A stretch of 64,000 bases of DNA from NCBI GenBank assembly GCA_035362935.1, contig DAOSEC010000003.1, positions 1-64,000 on the forward strand. Direction: 5' to 3'. This document shows, piece by piece, positions 16,647-27,200 of the stretch. The DNA comes from DAOSEC01 sp035362935. Its GTDB lineage: Bacteria; Bacillota_I; Bacilli_A; ML615J-28; CAG-313. The translations under genes and the position numbers were made by a program. Positions within the stretch are counted from its first letter, which is position 1. Every line of letters starts with the position of its first letter. The notes under the pieces were generated by a model. It was not told the DNA's origin, searched no databases, and saw nothing but the letters and a program-made list of their open reading frames with translations.

Positions 16647-17306
16647 ATGAGTGCAAAACGTATCATTATGCCAATAATACTTAGCATAGTATGTGCTTTT
16701 GGCATTTTTAGTATTAATTTTGCTTACGGTTATTTCGATCAACAATCTGTTTCACAAAACGAAACAATTCCTATTGGTAATTTTGATAATCCGTTTGTAA
16801 CAACGTATTATACAGGGTTCGAAAACTATACAAACACCACATTATTTAGTAACATTAATTTATCAATAGATGGCGTTAATTGGCAAGTAAACAGTGTCGT
16901 TGTAGGAAACACGGCAAATGACCTAAAAGTAGGAACAAAAAGTGCTCGATTTAATCGAAACGCGTACATGAATTCTTTAGATAGTTTTACTGGACTAAGA
17001 ACCATTTCCTTTTATATGGGAAAAACAGTGGATAGTCCAACATCAGGAAAAACATATGAAGTAGCGATTAGGGATGCAACATCGAACTGGTATATTATTA
17101 ACACAGGAGCAATGCCAAATACATTTACCTATTTTGAACTTGATGTTGCGACTATGATTCAAAACGGGATTACTCTAAGTAATAATGTAACTGTCACACA
17201 ATCAACTCCACTTTTTGTCCGAATTTATTTTAATGGAAACCAAGGTGGAAATCCAACAAGACAAAATATGAATCTAGACGAATTGAAAATAACTCATAGC
17301 TCATAA
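16647..17306 (+). CDS. Secreted beta-rich protein of the fibre locus
   Basis: A 219-residue precursor with an N-terminal hydrophobic segment (about 7-26) followed by FAYGYFDQQS and ETIPIGNF, echoing the signal-peptide exit of the TasA-like proteins. The remainder (Gly/Asn/Thr-rich, with GFENYTN, SIDGVNW, SARFNR, FYMGKT, VRIYFNGNQGG) looks like a jelly-roll or carbohydrate-binding-module fold. It is probably processed by the adjacent SipW-type peptidase and may bind glycan or matrix. Family not recognised. It ends the cluster; a strong terminator follows. Confidence 0.65.
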   Translation: MSAKRIIMPIILSIVCAFGIFSINFAYGYFDQQSVSQNETIPIGNFDNPFVTTYYTGFENYTNTTLFSNINLSIDGVNWQVNSVVVGNTANDLKVGTKSARFNRNAYMNSLDSFTGLRTISFYMGKTVDSPTSGKTYEVAIRDATSNWYIINTGAMPNTFTYFELDVATMIQNGITLSNNVTVTQSTPLFVRIYFNGNQGGNPTRQNMNLDELKITHSS

Positions 17307-17338
17307 CAAAAAGAAGTCAGAGATGACTCCTTTTTGTT
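17305..17338 (+). terminator. Terminator of the fibre locus
   Basis: AACAAAAAGAAGTCA (17305-17319), GAGA loop, TGACTCCTTTTTGTT: a long stem with one internal mismatch and an embedded T-run. Confidence 0.85.
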
Positions 17339-17422
17339 AGGTTTGTTGGGTAATAAGTTTTTCTTTAATAAAATGATTACGTATGTTATAATAACGATAA
17401 TAACACAAGAAGGAGTTTGAAC

Positions 17423-18700
17423 ATGAAAGCGAAAATCAATTATGTATTAAACGGTGGTCATTGGAATCCGAAAGATGAAGTAAAAGAAGCGTTTTACAAG
17501 GACATGTATCACTTTATCAATGAGCGCTATGAAACCGAATTAAAAGAGATTGCATTAGCTGATTTTGTTGCATTAGAACCATATATCATAGGGAATATGG
17601 CAGCGAAATACTTTTTAAAAGAAGAAGTTGGTGGGGCATTTGAAACCCAACCAAGTGATTATTTTATTGGATATTGTTATCAAAATAAAAAATACATGAA
17701 ATTAATTCCACATTTGATTGAATTTTTTGCGTACTGGCGCGAAATCGAACAATGTAGTGAAAAGAACGCTACAGACTTTTTCGCAAGTAGCTGGGCAGCA
17801 CTTGTCGATACTGCTAAATTTTTTAAGTATACTTTTGTAGAAGATTTAATCAATAGCCCAGAAGCTCCACAAGTAAGAGATGAGCGTATATTAAGTCGTT
17901 TACAAAGTTGTCCTGAACAAGTATCAGCACCAACTGAAGTAGATCCGAAACGAAACTTACCAATTCCAAAACCTAGAAGAAAACATTATGAGTTTTTAGG
18001 TTGGTTTGAAAAAGCAGATTTCAATGGAGCAATTGTTTCAAACATCTATCATGGAATTAAAACGGATATTACACTTTATGCAAATTGGGGAACACATACG
18101 TATTTTCATTCAAACGATGGATATGTGACGTTTGAGGATATTTATGAAGATTTGTTAAAAGACTTTTCAACGGTTGTTGGATATCAAGTCACAAAAGAAA
18201 AAGCAAGAGAACTACCACATGGGTGGATGACACACTTTATTAAAGCAAGTTATGAAGGATATTTGGATGCGTTTTTCAACATTCCAAAATTTTATGACAA
18301 ATGGATTTGGTTAATTGATTATATCCGAAACTTATACTCTAACAATCCGGATATGTTAACTAGGCTTTCTTTCGAACATGGGAAGTTTGGACTAGAAGCA
18401 CAAGCAAGATGGGAATTAAATAGCTTATTTGCTGGTAGATTTCACCTCGTATGGCCAAAAACAAGAGATTATAGTGGTGCAGGAATCAAAGAAAAATTGG
18501 CAGATTCCACAAACTTCCGTATTCAAAAAGTAAGTTACCCTGTTGGTGAACACGTAGAACTTCCAGAGTTTTCTCGATTAGGGTTTGAGTTTGGTGGATG
18601 GTACGAAACACCAGATGCTAGTGGAGCACGCGTCATCGAAATTGTGGACGACCGTTATGCTGCAAAGACACTCTTTGCGAAGTGGATAAAAGAAAAATAA
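17423..18700 (+). CDS. InlB-type repeat protein without signal peptide
   Basis: The 425-residue protein carries two Listeria-Bacteroides (InlB B-type) repeats. One is at about residues 175-228 (KHYEFLGWFEKADFNGA..ITLYANW), the other at about 365-424, ending LFAKW. An N-terminal INYVLNGGHWN fragment resembles the start of a third. Between them lie two helical stretches rich in Trp/Tyr that repeat each other loosely (EAFYKDMYHFINERY; YLDAFFNIPKFYDKW). No signal peptide or membrane anchor is visible, which is unusual because such repeats are normally extracellular. ATG 17423 follows AAGGAG. The -10 box TATAAT is at 17387-17392. Function unknown. Confidence 0.75.
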   Translation: MKAKINYVLNGGHWNPKDEVKEAFYKDMYHFINERYETELKEIALADFVALEPYIIGNMAAKYFLKEEVGGAFETQPSDYFIGYCYQNKKYMKLIPHLIEFFAYWREIEQCSEKNATDFFASSWAALVDTAKFFKYTFVEDLINSPEAPQVRDERILSRLQSCPEQVSAPTEVDPKRNLPIPKPRRKHYEFLGWFEKADFNGAIVSNIYHGIKTDITLYANWGTHTYFHSNDGYVTFEDIYEDLLKDFSTVVGYQVTKEKARELPHGWMTHFIKASYEGYLDAFFNIPKFYDKWIWLIDYIRNLYSNNPDMLTRLSFEHGKFGLEAQARWELNSLFAGRFHLVWPKTRDYSGAGIKEKLADSTNFRIQKVSYPVGEHVELPEFSRLGFEFGGWYETPDASGARVIEIVDDRYAAKTLFAKWIKEK

Positions 18701-18707
18701 TTCATTC

Positions 18708-18735
18708 GGACAAACATTCGTGTTTGTCCTTTTTT
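18708..18735 (+). terminator. Rho-independent terminator
   Basis: GGACAAACA (18708-18716), TTCG loop, TGTTTGTCC (18721-18729), TTTTTT. Confidence 0.93.
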
Positions 18736-18747
18736 AAAGCATATTAT

Positions 18748-18776
18748 TTGAACAAACACTCATATATTGTTATAAT
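18748..18776 (+). promoter_or_regulatory. Promoter of the mhqO/mhqD-like pair
   Basis: TTGAAC (18748-18753), 17-bp spacer, TATAAT (18771-18776). Confidence 0.8.
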
Positions 18777-18814
18777 TAGGTTATAAATTAAAATAAGTAA
18801 ATGAGGTAAATACA

Positions 18815-19744
18815 ATGAAACAAAACACACAAGGAATTCACCACATCACTGCAATTGTCGGTGATCCACAAGAAAACATACATTTTTATCAAACCATTTT
18901 AGGGATGAAATTGATCAAACGCACGGTTAATTTTGATGATCCAACCACATATCATTTTTATTTTGGTGATCAAGTAGGAACTCCCGGAACCATCATCACA
19001 TTCTTCCCGATGCCAAATGGATCAAAGGGCGAAATTGGAGGTGGACAAGTTGGAATCACACATTATGCAATACCAAAAGGTGCATTACCGTTTTGGAAGC
19101 AAAGATTATTTGAATTTGGAATCAAAACAAAGGAAGTTACATTCTTTGGAAACATTCATCTTGTTTTTAAGGATGTTCATGGGTTAGAACTTTCACTTGT
19201 CGAAACAGATATTGAAACTGCAAATTACGAGTCATGTGGTGTATCTATACAACATGCAATCCTTGGATTTTATGGTGCACTATTATATTCGACAAGTTAT
19301 TTAGATACCATTTCTCTTGTAAAAAATGTGTTTGAATTAACAGAAGTAGCGGCAGAAGAAGACATCATTCGATTTCAAAGTAACGCTACCATTGGTTCTA
19401 TCATTGATATCAAACGGGTAGACATGAAACGTGGATTTAGTGGGGTTGGAACAGTACATCACATTGCGATGAGAGCAAGCGATGATCAAAATCACATTGA
19501 ACTTATGAATCACATTCGCTCATCAGACTATATGACGACAAAAGTCATTGATCGTAATTACTTTCATTCCATTTATTTTCGCGAATATGGTGATATCTTG
19601 TTTGAAGTTGCAACCGATAATCCAGGATTTTTCGTTGATGAAGATGCAAACAATCTTGGTCAATCATTAAAACTACCGAAACAATATGAGTCATTTCGAA
19701 GTCAAATTGAACGAGCATTGCCGAAGATTGAGGTCAGTATATGA
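18815..19744 (+). CDS. mhqO: Glyoxalase-fold ring-cleaving dioxygenase, MhqO-like
   Basis: A 309-residue protein with two vicinal-oxygen-chelate modules. Metal-ligand candidates are a His of GIHHIT near residue 9, a His of VHHIAMR near 219 and the Glu of ILFEVATD near 266. Its length and motifs match the MhqO/YkcA group, which in Bacillus is induced by quinones and hydroquinones. The next gene is MhqD-like and overlaps by 4 bases, the same pairing as in Bacillus, which supports a role in detoxifying hydroquinone-type electrophiles. The exact substrate is not established. Confidence 0.8.
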   Translation: MKQNTQGIHHITAIVGDPQENIHFYQTILGMKLIKRTVNFDDPTTYHFYFGDQVGTPGTIITFFPMPNGSKGEIGGGQVGITHYAIPKGALPFWKQRLFEFGIKTKEVTFFGNIHLVFKDVHGLELSLVETDIETANYESCGVSIQHAILGFYGALLYSTSYLDTISLVKNVFELTEVAAEEDIIRFQSNATIGSIIDIKRVDMKRGFSGVGTVHHIAMRASDDQNHIELMNHIRSSDYMTTKVIDRNYFHSIYFREYGDILFEVATDNPGFFVDEDANNLGQSLKLPKQYESFRSQIERALPKIEVSI

Positions 19745-20352
19745 TTCATTTATATAAAAAAGGAAAAGGAAATCAAGGTATTACATTCATTTTATTTCAT
19801 GGAACAGGTGGAGATGAACATGATTTAATTCCGTATGCTTCTGCGATTGATCCAACTGCGAATATATTAAGCATCAGAGGAAATGTTACTGAACGCGGAA
19901 TGAATCGTTACTTTCGTAGAATTGCTGAAGGCGTATTTGACCAAGAGGACTTGGCATTTCGTACAAAGGAAATGGTTGCATTTTTAAACAAGGCAAGCAA
20001 AGATTATCAATTTGAACTACCAAAAGCAGTCTTAATAGGTTACTCAAATGGGGCTAATATCGTCGCAAGCATGGCTTTATCAACAGATTTAATGTTTCAT
20101 ACTGCAATACTGCATCACCCTATGGTGCCATTTCGAAATCGTTCCTTGTCACTGTTGAATCAAAAAAATGTTTGGATTCTCGCAGGAACAAACGATCCAC
20201 TCGTGAAAATTGATGAGACGCATGAACTTGAACAAATCTTTCTTAAAGCAAATGCTAATGTCGTGTTAGCTTGGTTTTCCAATGGACATTCCTTGTCTAG
20301 GGACGAAATCGAGTGGGTTTCTAAGAAATACAGTACGGAAATATTGGAGTAA
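19741..20352 (+). CDS. mhqD: Alpha/beta hydrolase, MhqD-like carboxylesterase
   Basis: The 203-residue hydrolase has an oxyanion-hole motif FHGTGGDE at about 19-26, the nucleophile elbow GYSNGAN near 100-106 (Ser102), an acid in AGTNDPLV and the base in NGHSLSRDE. It belongs to the phospholipase/carboxylesterase group that includes MhqD. The ATG overlaps the mhqO stop (ATGA), so the two are coupled. A terminator follows 1 bp after the gene. Confidence 0.82.
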   Translation: MIHLYKKGKGNQGITFILFHGTGGDEHDLIPYASAIDPTANILSIRGNVTERGMNRYFRRIAEGVFDQEDLAFRTKEMVAFLNKASKDYQFELPKAVLIGYSNGANIVASMALSTDLMFHTAILHHPMVPFRNRSLSLLNQKNVWILAGTNDPLVKIDETHELEQIFLKANANVVLAWFSNGHSLSRDEIEWVSKKYSTEILE

Positions 20353-20353
20353 T

Positions 20354-20381
20354 AAACGAGTACGATTGTACTCGTTTTTTG
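20354..20381 (+). terminator. Rho-independent terminator
   Basis: AAACGAGTAC (20354-20363), GATT loop, GTACTCGTTT (20368-20377), T-run. Confidence 0.92.
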
Positions 20382-20410
20382 TTGTTATTGTTATCGATTT
20401 CGTGTATAAT
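20382..20410 (+). promoter_or_regulatory. Promoter of the small membrane protein gene
   Basis: TTGTTA (20382-20387), 17-bp spacer, TATAAT (20405-20410); the -35 abuts the preceding terminator. Confidence 0.7.
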
Positions 20411-20436
20411 ATAATAGGATGAAAGGAGGGGGACAT

Positions 20437-21021
20437 ATGAATAAAAATAGTAGTAGAAAAAGTGCGTTTCAAAATTTGTACAACCAAAATCCAGAAACAA
20501 ATGCATATATCATTGAAATATCCCTTGATGATTATGCCGAATTGTTCAATGGTTGGGATGCATCGCCACTTCGTAGACGTGATCTAGAACCAGAACTTCT
20601 TGATTACCTAGAACAAGCTGGTTATGAAATTCCACTTGATGAACAAGTTGAACTTTGGTTTTTCTTGCCTACTGGTATTCGTAATGAAGACAAAGAACAA
20701 CGTTCCCTCACTGGGATCAAAAATAATTTCAATGTTGTATTGTTCTTCATTGAACGGCAACTCAAAAAAATATACAGACAGATTGCGATGTATCTAACAT
20801 TTAGTATTTTCTTTATTGTATCTGCATATTTAATCCGTGATTTTTTTGAAATTGAATTGCTATTTTCAATTGTAATTGAAGGTTTGTTTATTGGTGGATG
20901 GTTCTTATTGTGGGAATGCTTTTCTTTGTTTTTCTTTCAATCACACGAACTTAGATATCGAAAAGCAATCTATAAAAAATTTTTAGCATCACCAATTATT
21001 TTCAAGCAAAGAGTAGATTAG
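20437..21021 (+). CDS. Conserved hypothetical protein with two membrane helices
   Basis: A 194-residue protein. The soluble N-terminal part (about 1-110) contains YIIEISLDDYAELFNGWD, SPLRRRDLEPELLDYLEQ and LWFFLPTGIR. Two helices follow at about 122-143 and 150-172, and the tail is basic. I have the impression of similar uncharacterised proteins in other Firmicutes but cannot name a family. ATG 20437 lies 7 bases after AAAGGAGG; the upstream in-frame ATG at 20419 precedes that RBS. Monocistronic by its own promoter and terminator. Confidence 0.65.
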   Translation: MNKNSSRKSAFQNLYNQNPETNAYIIEISLDDYAELFNGWDASPLRRRDLEPELLDYLEQAGYEIPLDEQVELWFFLPTGIRNEDKEQRSLTGIKNNFNVVLFFIERQLKKIYRQIAMYLTFSIFFIVSAYLIRDFFEIELLFSIVIEGLFIGGWFLLWECFSLFFFQSHELRYRKAIYKKFLASPIIFKQRVD

Positions 21022-21026
21022 TTTTT

Positions 21027-21059
21027 AGTGGCTTAAGACAAATGTTTTAAGCCATTTTT
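21027..21059 (+). terminator. Rho-independent terminator
   Basis: TGGCTTAA (21029-21036) pairs with TTAAGCCA (21047-21054), then TTTTTA. Confidence 0.8.
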
Positions 21060-21089
21060 ACATACTTGTAAAAAAACACTTGTTAACTA

Positions 21090-21117
21090 TTGATATTTTT
21101 TAAAAAAGTAGTACAAT
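21090..21117 (+). promoter_or_regulatory. Promoter of the giant lipoprotein gene
   Basis: TTGATA (21090-21095), 16-bp spacer, TACAAT (21112-21117). Confidence 0.65.
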
Positions 21118-21141
21118 ATAAGTAGAAATATAGAATATGTT

Positions 21142-21188
21142 TATGCGCATCTTTGGAATGACATCCTTTTATGCGCATTTTATTTTAT
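21142..21188 (+). promoter_or_regulatory. Leader hairpin with T-rich tail (possible attenuator)
   Basis: ATGCGCAT (21142-21149) pairs with ATGCGCAT (21171-21178); inside is GGA/TCC with an ATGACA loop. The tail reads TTTATTTTAT. It lies in the roughly 100-nt leader before the lipoprotein start, so it could attenuate transcription. No known riboswitch class is recognised. Confidence 0.5.
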
Positions 21189-21223
21189 ATTTGCAACACA
21201 TAGAAAAGAAAGGGAGATTTTGT

Positions 21224-24200
21224 ATGAGGAAAATACTAATCTTTTTATCATTATCCATTTTCTTATTGTTTCTAGCATCCTGTGTGAATCCACAAACGCA
21301 AATTACAATCACATTTAATACCAATGGAGGAAACGTTATTGAAGATATGATTGTATCTTCAACTAGCTCGAGCGTAAATTTACCAACCCCCGTCAAGGAA
21401 GGGTCAACATTTGATGGTTGGTATACTGATGCAGAGTTTAATTCACCATTTACCATTGGTGCCTTGTTAACGAATACACAATTAACCTTATTTGCGAAAT
21501 GGACAGAAACCATAAATCAAGTGACTGTCATATTTGAAGCAAATGGTGGTACTGCAATCTCAGCTGTTAATGTAGCAGTTGGAGGAACCATTACCGCACC
21601 AACTGCTCCAACAAAAACTGGATTTACCTTTGATGGGTGGTTTAGCGACAGTGCTTTAACGACCTCATTTGTCTTTACAACAACCATCACTTCAAATATT
21701 ACTCTTTACGCAAAATGGACGCCTGTTGTTACAACAATCACGGTAACTTTTGATGTCGATGGTGGAACTGCCGTTTCGAGTCAAACCATCAATAGTGGAC
21801 AAAAAGCTATTCTTCCAACAGCTCCAACAAAAGCAGGATATACATTTGGAGGATGGTATACTGATTCTGCGAAAACAGTTGTGTTTGATTTTGATACAAA
21901 CTTATCCACAAATACGACTATTTATGCGAAGTGGAACATCAACACCTATACAGTATCGTTTGATTCTATTGGTGGATCTATCGTACCTAATCAAACGATC
22001 AATCATGGTTCTGTAGCGACCATTCCAACAGCTCCAACCAAAACAGGATATACATTTGGTGGATGGTATACAACAAATGCCCTAACAACACCGTATGAAT
22101 TTACTATAGCAGTGACTCAAAATATCACAATCTATGCAAAATGGACCATCAATACTTATACGGTAACCTTTGATGTCGATGGAGGAAGTAGTGTTCCTGC
22201 TCAAGTGGTAGATTACAACCAAAAAGCAACATTACCANNNNNNNNNNNNNNNNNNNNNNNNNNNNNNNNNNNNNNNNNNNNNNNNNNNNNNNNNNNNNNN
22301 NNNNNNNNNNNNNNNNNNNNNNNNNNNNNNNNNNNNNACTGCTCCAACCAAAACAGGTTACACCTTTGGTGGATGGTATACAACAAATGCTTACACAACT
22401 GCATTTGATTTTGATACACTCATTACTGCCAATACAACCATTTATGCTAAATGGACCATCAATACATATACGGTAACCTTTGATGTCGATGGAGGAAGTA
22501 GTGTTTCTGCTCAAGTGGTAGATTACAACCAAAAAGCAACATTACCAACTGCTCCAACCAAAACAGGTTACACCTTTGGTGGATGGTATACAACAAATGC
22601 TTTCACAACTGCATTTGATTTTGATACACTCATTACTGCCAATACAACCATTTATGCAAAATGGAATATCCTTACTTATACCTTAACTTTCGATGTTGAT
22701 GGCGGAAGTGCAGTGGATACCCAAACATTGGCTTACAATGTCAAACCAACCATTCCTTTGATGCCTACTAAAACAGGCTATACCTTTGATGGATGGTTTA
22801 CCGATAATACCTTAACAACACCATATAATTTTGATGCGGTACTTACCACCAATCAAACCGCTTACGCAAAATGGATTATAAATACATATACTGTTACATT
22901 TGAATCCAATGATGGAACAATGGTTGCTAACCAAACAATTAACTATGGTGGTACCGTTGTGACTCCGACTGCACCAACCAAAACAGGATATACCTTTGAT
23001 GGTTGGTATGCAAATAGTGAATTGACAACTGCTTACAATTTCTCGAATCTTGTAACAGCGAATATGACACTATATGCCAAATGGACAGCAGAAACCAAAA
23101 CGATAACCTTTGTACTCAATAATGGAGAAGCAAATGTACTAGTGACCCAAGAAGTTGGAACTGACATTGTGTTCCCAGATACTCCTACCAAAGTAGGATA
23201 TACTTTTGATGCATGGTATCAAGATAGTGTGTTTGTACAAATTTATACTCAAACAACAATGCCAACTAGTAACATCACAGTATATGCAAGATTTGTTGTG
23301 AACTTATATATTATAGATTTTGAAGAAAATGGTGGAAGTGTTGTAGAAAACATCGAAGCTCCATATCAAGCACAAGTCAGTGCACCAACAAATCCAGTCA
23401 AAGATGAGTATACCTTTGATGGATGGTATGAAGATAGTGAATTTACGACACCATATCAATTCTCAACCATGCCACTTGGCGGTATTACTCTATATGCAAA
23501 ATGGATTGATGCAACCAGCGTTCAAACGATTGCTTCGGTGTTGATGTTTGCTCAACCAGGCGATGGCATTTATGTCAGTGGTATCGTCTATGATCGATTG
23601 TATCCTAATCCAATGGTGATAGGCTTTTATATCTATGATGGTACCGGAAGTTTGTTTATCAAAGCAGACCAACAAATGTATCAAATTGGTGATGAAGTCA
23701 CCATTTCAGGAGCTTACTCATTAACAGCAGGAGTTCCACAAATTGAAGATATCTATTTGATTGTAGATAATATCATTACTGGAGTGTATGAATTACCTGC
23801 CATCGAAGAAGTTAGTGTGTATGATATCACCCAAGAAGACCCAAATAACTTATTTGCTTATGGACGATTCGTAGAACTAACAGGAATTTTGAGAATGACC
23901 GAACCAGGTCGATTCTATGTATTTGATTTAACCGAAAGCAATGGTTTAGAAATTAACTATAAATCATTCCCAATGGATCCATCTAACCCATTGTTACCAT
24001 TTGTCAATCAAATCATTACCATCAACGCTGTTGTTCATTTGTATGTGCCGATGGCAAACGAGTGGCACATCCTTTACCATGATGAAATTACTCCAATAGC
24101 TGCTGCATCATTAACCGATCAAGAAATTGTTGATGGTATTGTAACACTCGGAGAACAATTCTTAAATGGAATGGAATTTCCAAGTGGATCTACCTTTAAT

Positions 24201-27200
24201 CTTCCAACCGAAGCCCTATTTGGTGGTACTACCATTGAATTTAGTACTACCGGTGAACACGCTGATGAATATAACGTTGTAACAGGGGTATTTGCAGAAG
24301 TGGATGTCATCACTCCAATTACACTTTCGTTTACGGTAACGTTAAACGATGCGTCCGCTAGTGGAGAAGCAATCATTTACGTAATGCCTGTTACTTATAC
24401 TCCAATTGGTGATTTGTATTATTTACCAACGGAACATATTTATTATGTTCATGGTATCGTTGTATTCATGGTGCCAGATCAAAATATTGTAATTCTCGCA
24501 GATGAAACAGGATTTATCATCGCAATGACACAAGATGTTGTTGAATTAGGTGATGAAATATTATTGACAGGGTACTTGGTACAAATGGATGGTCCTTTGA
24601 TGCTTGTTGGCGAAGAAGGAGCTACCGTGATTGAAATTTTATCACAAAACAATGATATACCAGTTCCTCATATTGATTTAACAATTGAACAAATATTATC
24701 ATTAGACCCTACCAATCCACAATTTACTGGATTGTTCATCCAAACAACGGGTGTCTTAATTGATCCAGAAGAATTTGGTAAATTAGCAATTGGTCCAAAA
24801 ATATATGTTCTAGTCGATGAATTAGGAAATTCGATACCTATTATGGCATTTGATAGTGAAAGTGCTTTGTTACTTAGTCATTATCTGGGTGAAGAAATTT
24901 TCGTAAGAGGATTCTTATCCCCAACCGATAATCCAGAAATGCCATTTGCTGTTATCTTTAATGGTAGAAGCGATGGTGTCGGTTCTTCCTTAACACCAGC
25001 GGAATATTTAAGTTACATTATGGGAGAAATTATCGACCATTTTGATACGCTTACCGTTCGACAACTTGCTTACATGGATGATTTCATAGCGAAATTACCA
25101 GATGGTATGACAGGAGAACTTAGTGTATTGCCATCATCAACAGCCTACTTTAACCTAGAAACCTTACAATTTGCTGATGTCAGTGAGATTACAGGCGTTG
25201 AGTTTGAAATTACACTTTACTATTTAGGTGAAATGCTTACAGATCAGTTTGCTGTTATCATAGAGCCAATTGAAACCACTTCGATTGCAGATTTCCTAGT
25301 AGGAGACCCGGACACAATTTATCATGTTAGAGGTATTATAACAGCAATCGCAGAAGAAGCATTCATCTTATTATCAGATGAATCTACCAATGTCTTTGTA
25401 TTGAAAAAAATCCCAGTTCAAATTGGAGATGAAATCATTATTTCAAGTAAACCAAGTGAATTCATGCCTGGATTTATTGTCATGGATGATACTGAGTTTA
25501 CCGTGTTAGAAGAAATCGTCTCCCATGGACGACCAAGTCCAATCGCAGCGATGAGTACATCCATTGAACTAGTGAACGCAATCGACTTAACAAACCCTGC
25601 TAATTTTGGTAAATATGTTGAAATTAGAGGAAGACTCACTGATCATACCGATAATATGATGGGAATCCAATTATCCGATGGAGAACACTTCATTGTGATT
25701 GCTCCTAGTGGATATTGGGCATTTGAACATTTGATGGATTATATGGGATTAGAAGTATATCTTAAAGGGTATCTGTTGCCAGATTTTGGTGATGATATCC
25801 CAGAAATTGATCGTTTCGTAATGTTCTTAGATAATGAAAACGATGTTCGATTGATTTATGAAACCGATCTAGAACGTATCAATGCATTATTGGATGTTGC
25901 AACTTATATGTTCGATGGTCAAACAGTTAGACCAGGAGACTATTTTGAATTGCCTGAATATTATCCATTGTTTGATGCAAACATTGAGTATCATACATCA
26001 GGTATCAATGCTAGCTACTACGATCCACTTACGTTTATGTTTGCTGATACAACCGAAGAACTTATTATTGAATTTACAATTACCGTTTCGATTGGAGAAG
26101 AATTCAATTCCACTGTAATCTCAATGATACTCAAACCTTATACTCCAATTACCATTGAAGAAGCACATTTGGTTCCAGATGGAGAAAAGATTTTGGTGAC
26201 AGGAACTGTTGTAGAAATCAAAATGTATTATATCATCATAGCGGATGATTATGGATACATTAAGGTCAACGGTAACTTTGAACTAGAACTTGGTGATGTG
26301 ATTCAAGTAAGAGGATATAAATACACAGGAAACTTAATTCATTACTTGTCAAGTTATGGATTTGAAGATCAAGTAATCATTACCAATACAAATCAAATTA
26401 TGACCAACACACCAATCACATCAACGATTGCTGACTTGGTTGCGATTGATTTTACCGATCCTCTTCAATCGATATATTATGTTACATTTACGGGTACTGT
26501 TACAAGGGATTATGAATATGGTGGATCCTTTATGTTAACCGATGGAGTATCTTCTATTATGTTACACGTAGAATATGATTTATTTGATCTATTCTATAAC
26601 TTAATAGGATATGAAGTATCTGTTACAGGATACTTGAGTTACTACGAATATTATTATGATATGGAAACATTATCCATTTATGTTTCTGACTATGATGCTC
26701 CTGAACTCATTACTGGTACCATAGCTGATTTTCTAGCCGGTCCAGAAGATGGAATTTACATTATGTCCGTTTATATGACTGCGTTGTCCAATGATACACA
26801 AACGGCATATTTTTCGGATTCGACTGGTATTATTTCAGCAATTAACGTGACTACCGATTATTCTGATTCATTCTACCCTGATGGAATGGTCAAAATTACG
26901 GCCACCAAAGTCATCGTTGATGGCATCGCATACATCAATGGCGATTTTATCGTAACTGAAAGTTGGTGGGATTGGTTTGGTGGCTATCGACCAACCCAAG
27001 TGAAGAAAACGGTTGAAGAACTCACCATGCTAGATGCAACGCTTCAAGTAACCTATCAACAATTATATCGAGTTGTTGGTATATTAGACAAAACCGATGG
27101 CATTTACAGTCTATATTTGGGTGAGCATTCGATTTATTTGAGTAACATTCCAACCGATGTTGCATGGTTCCTTGATTCATCTGTCGATGATTTGATTGGA

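Noticed and set aside
21300..23504. CRISPR-like tandem repeats
   Set aside because: The period is about 200 bp, there are no spacers, and every unit encodes a YAKW-ending InlB repeat in one open frame.
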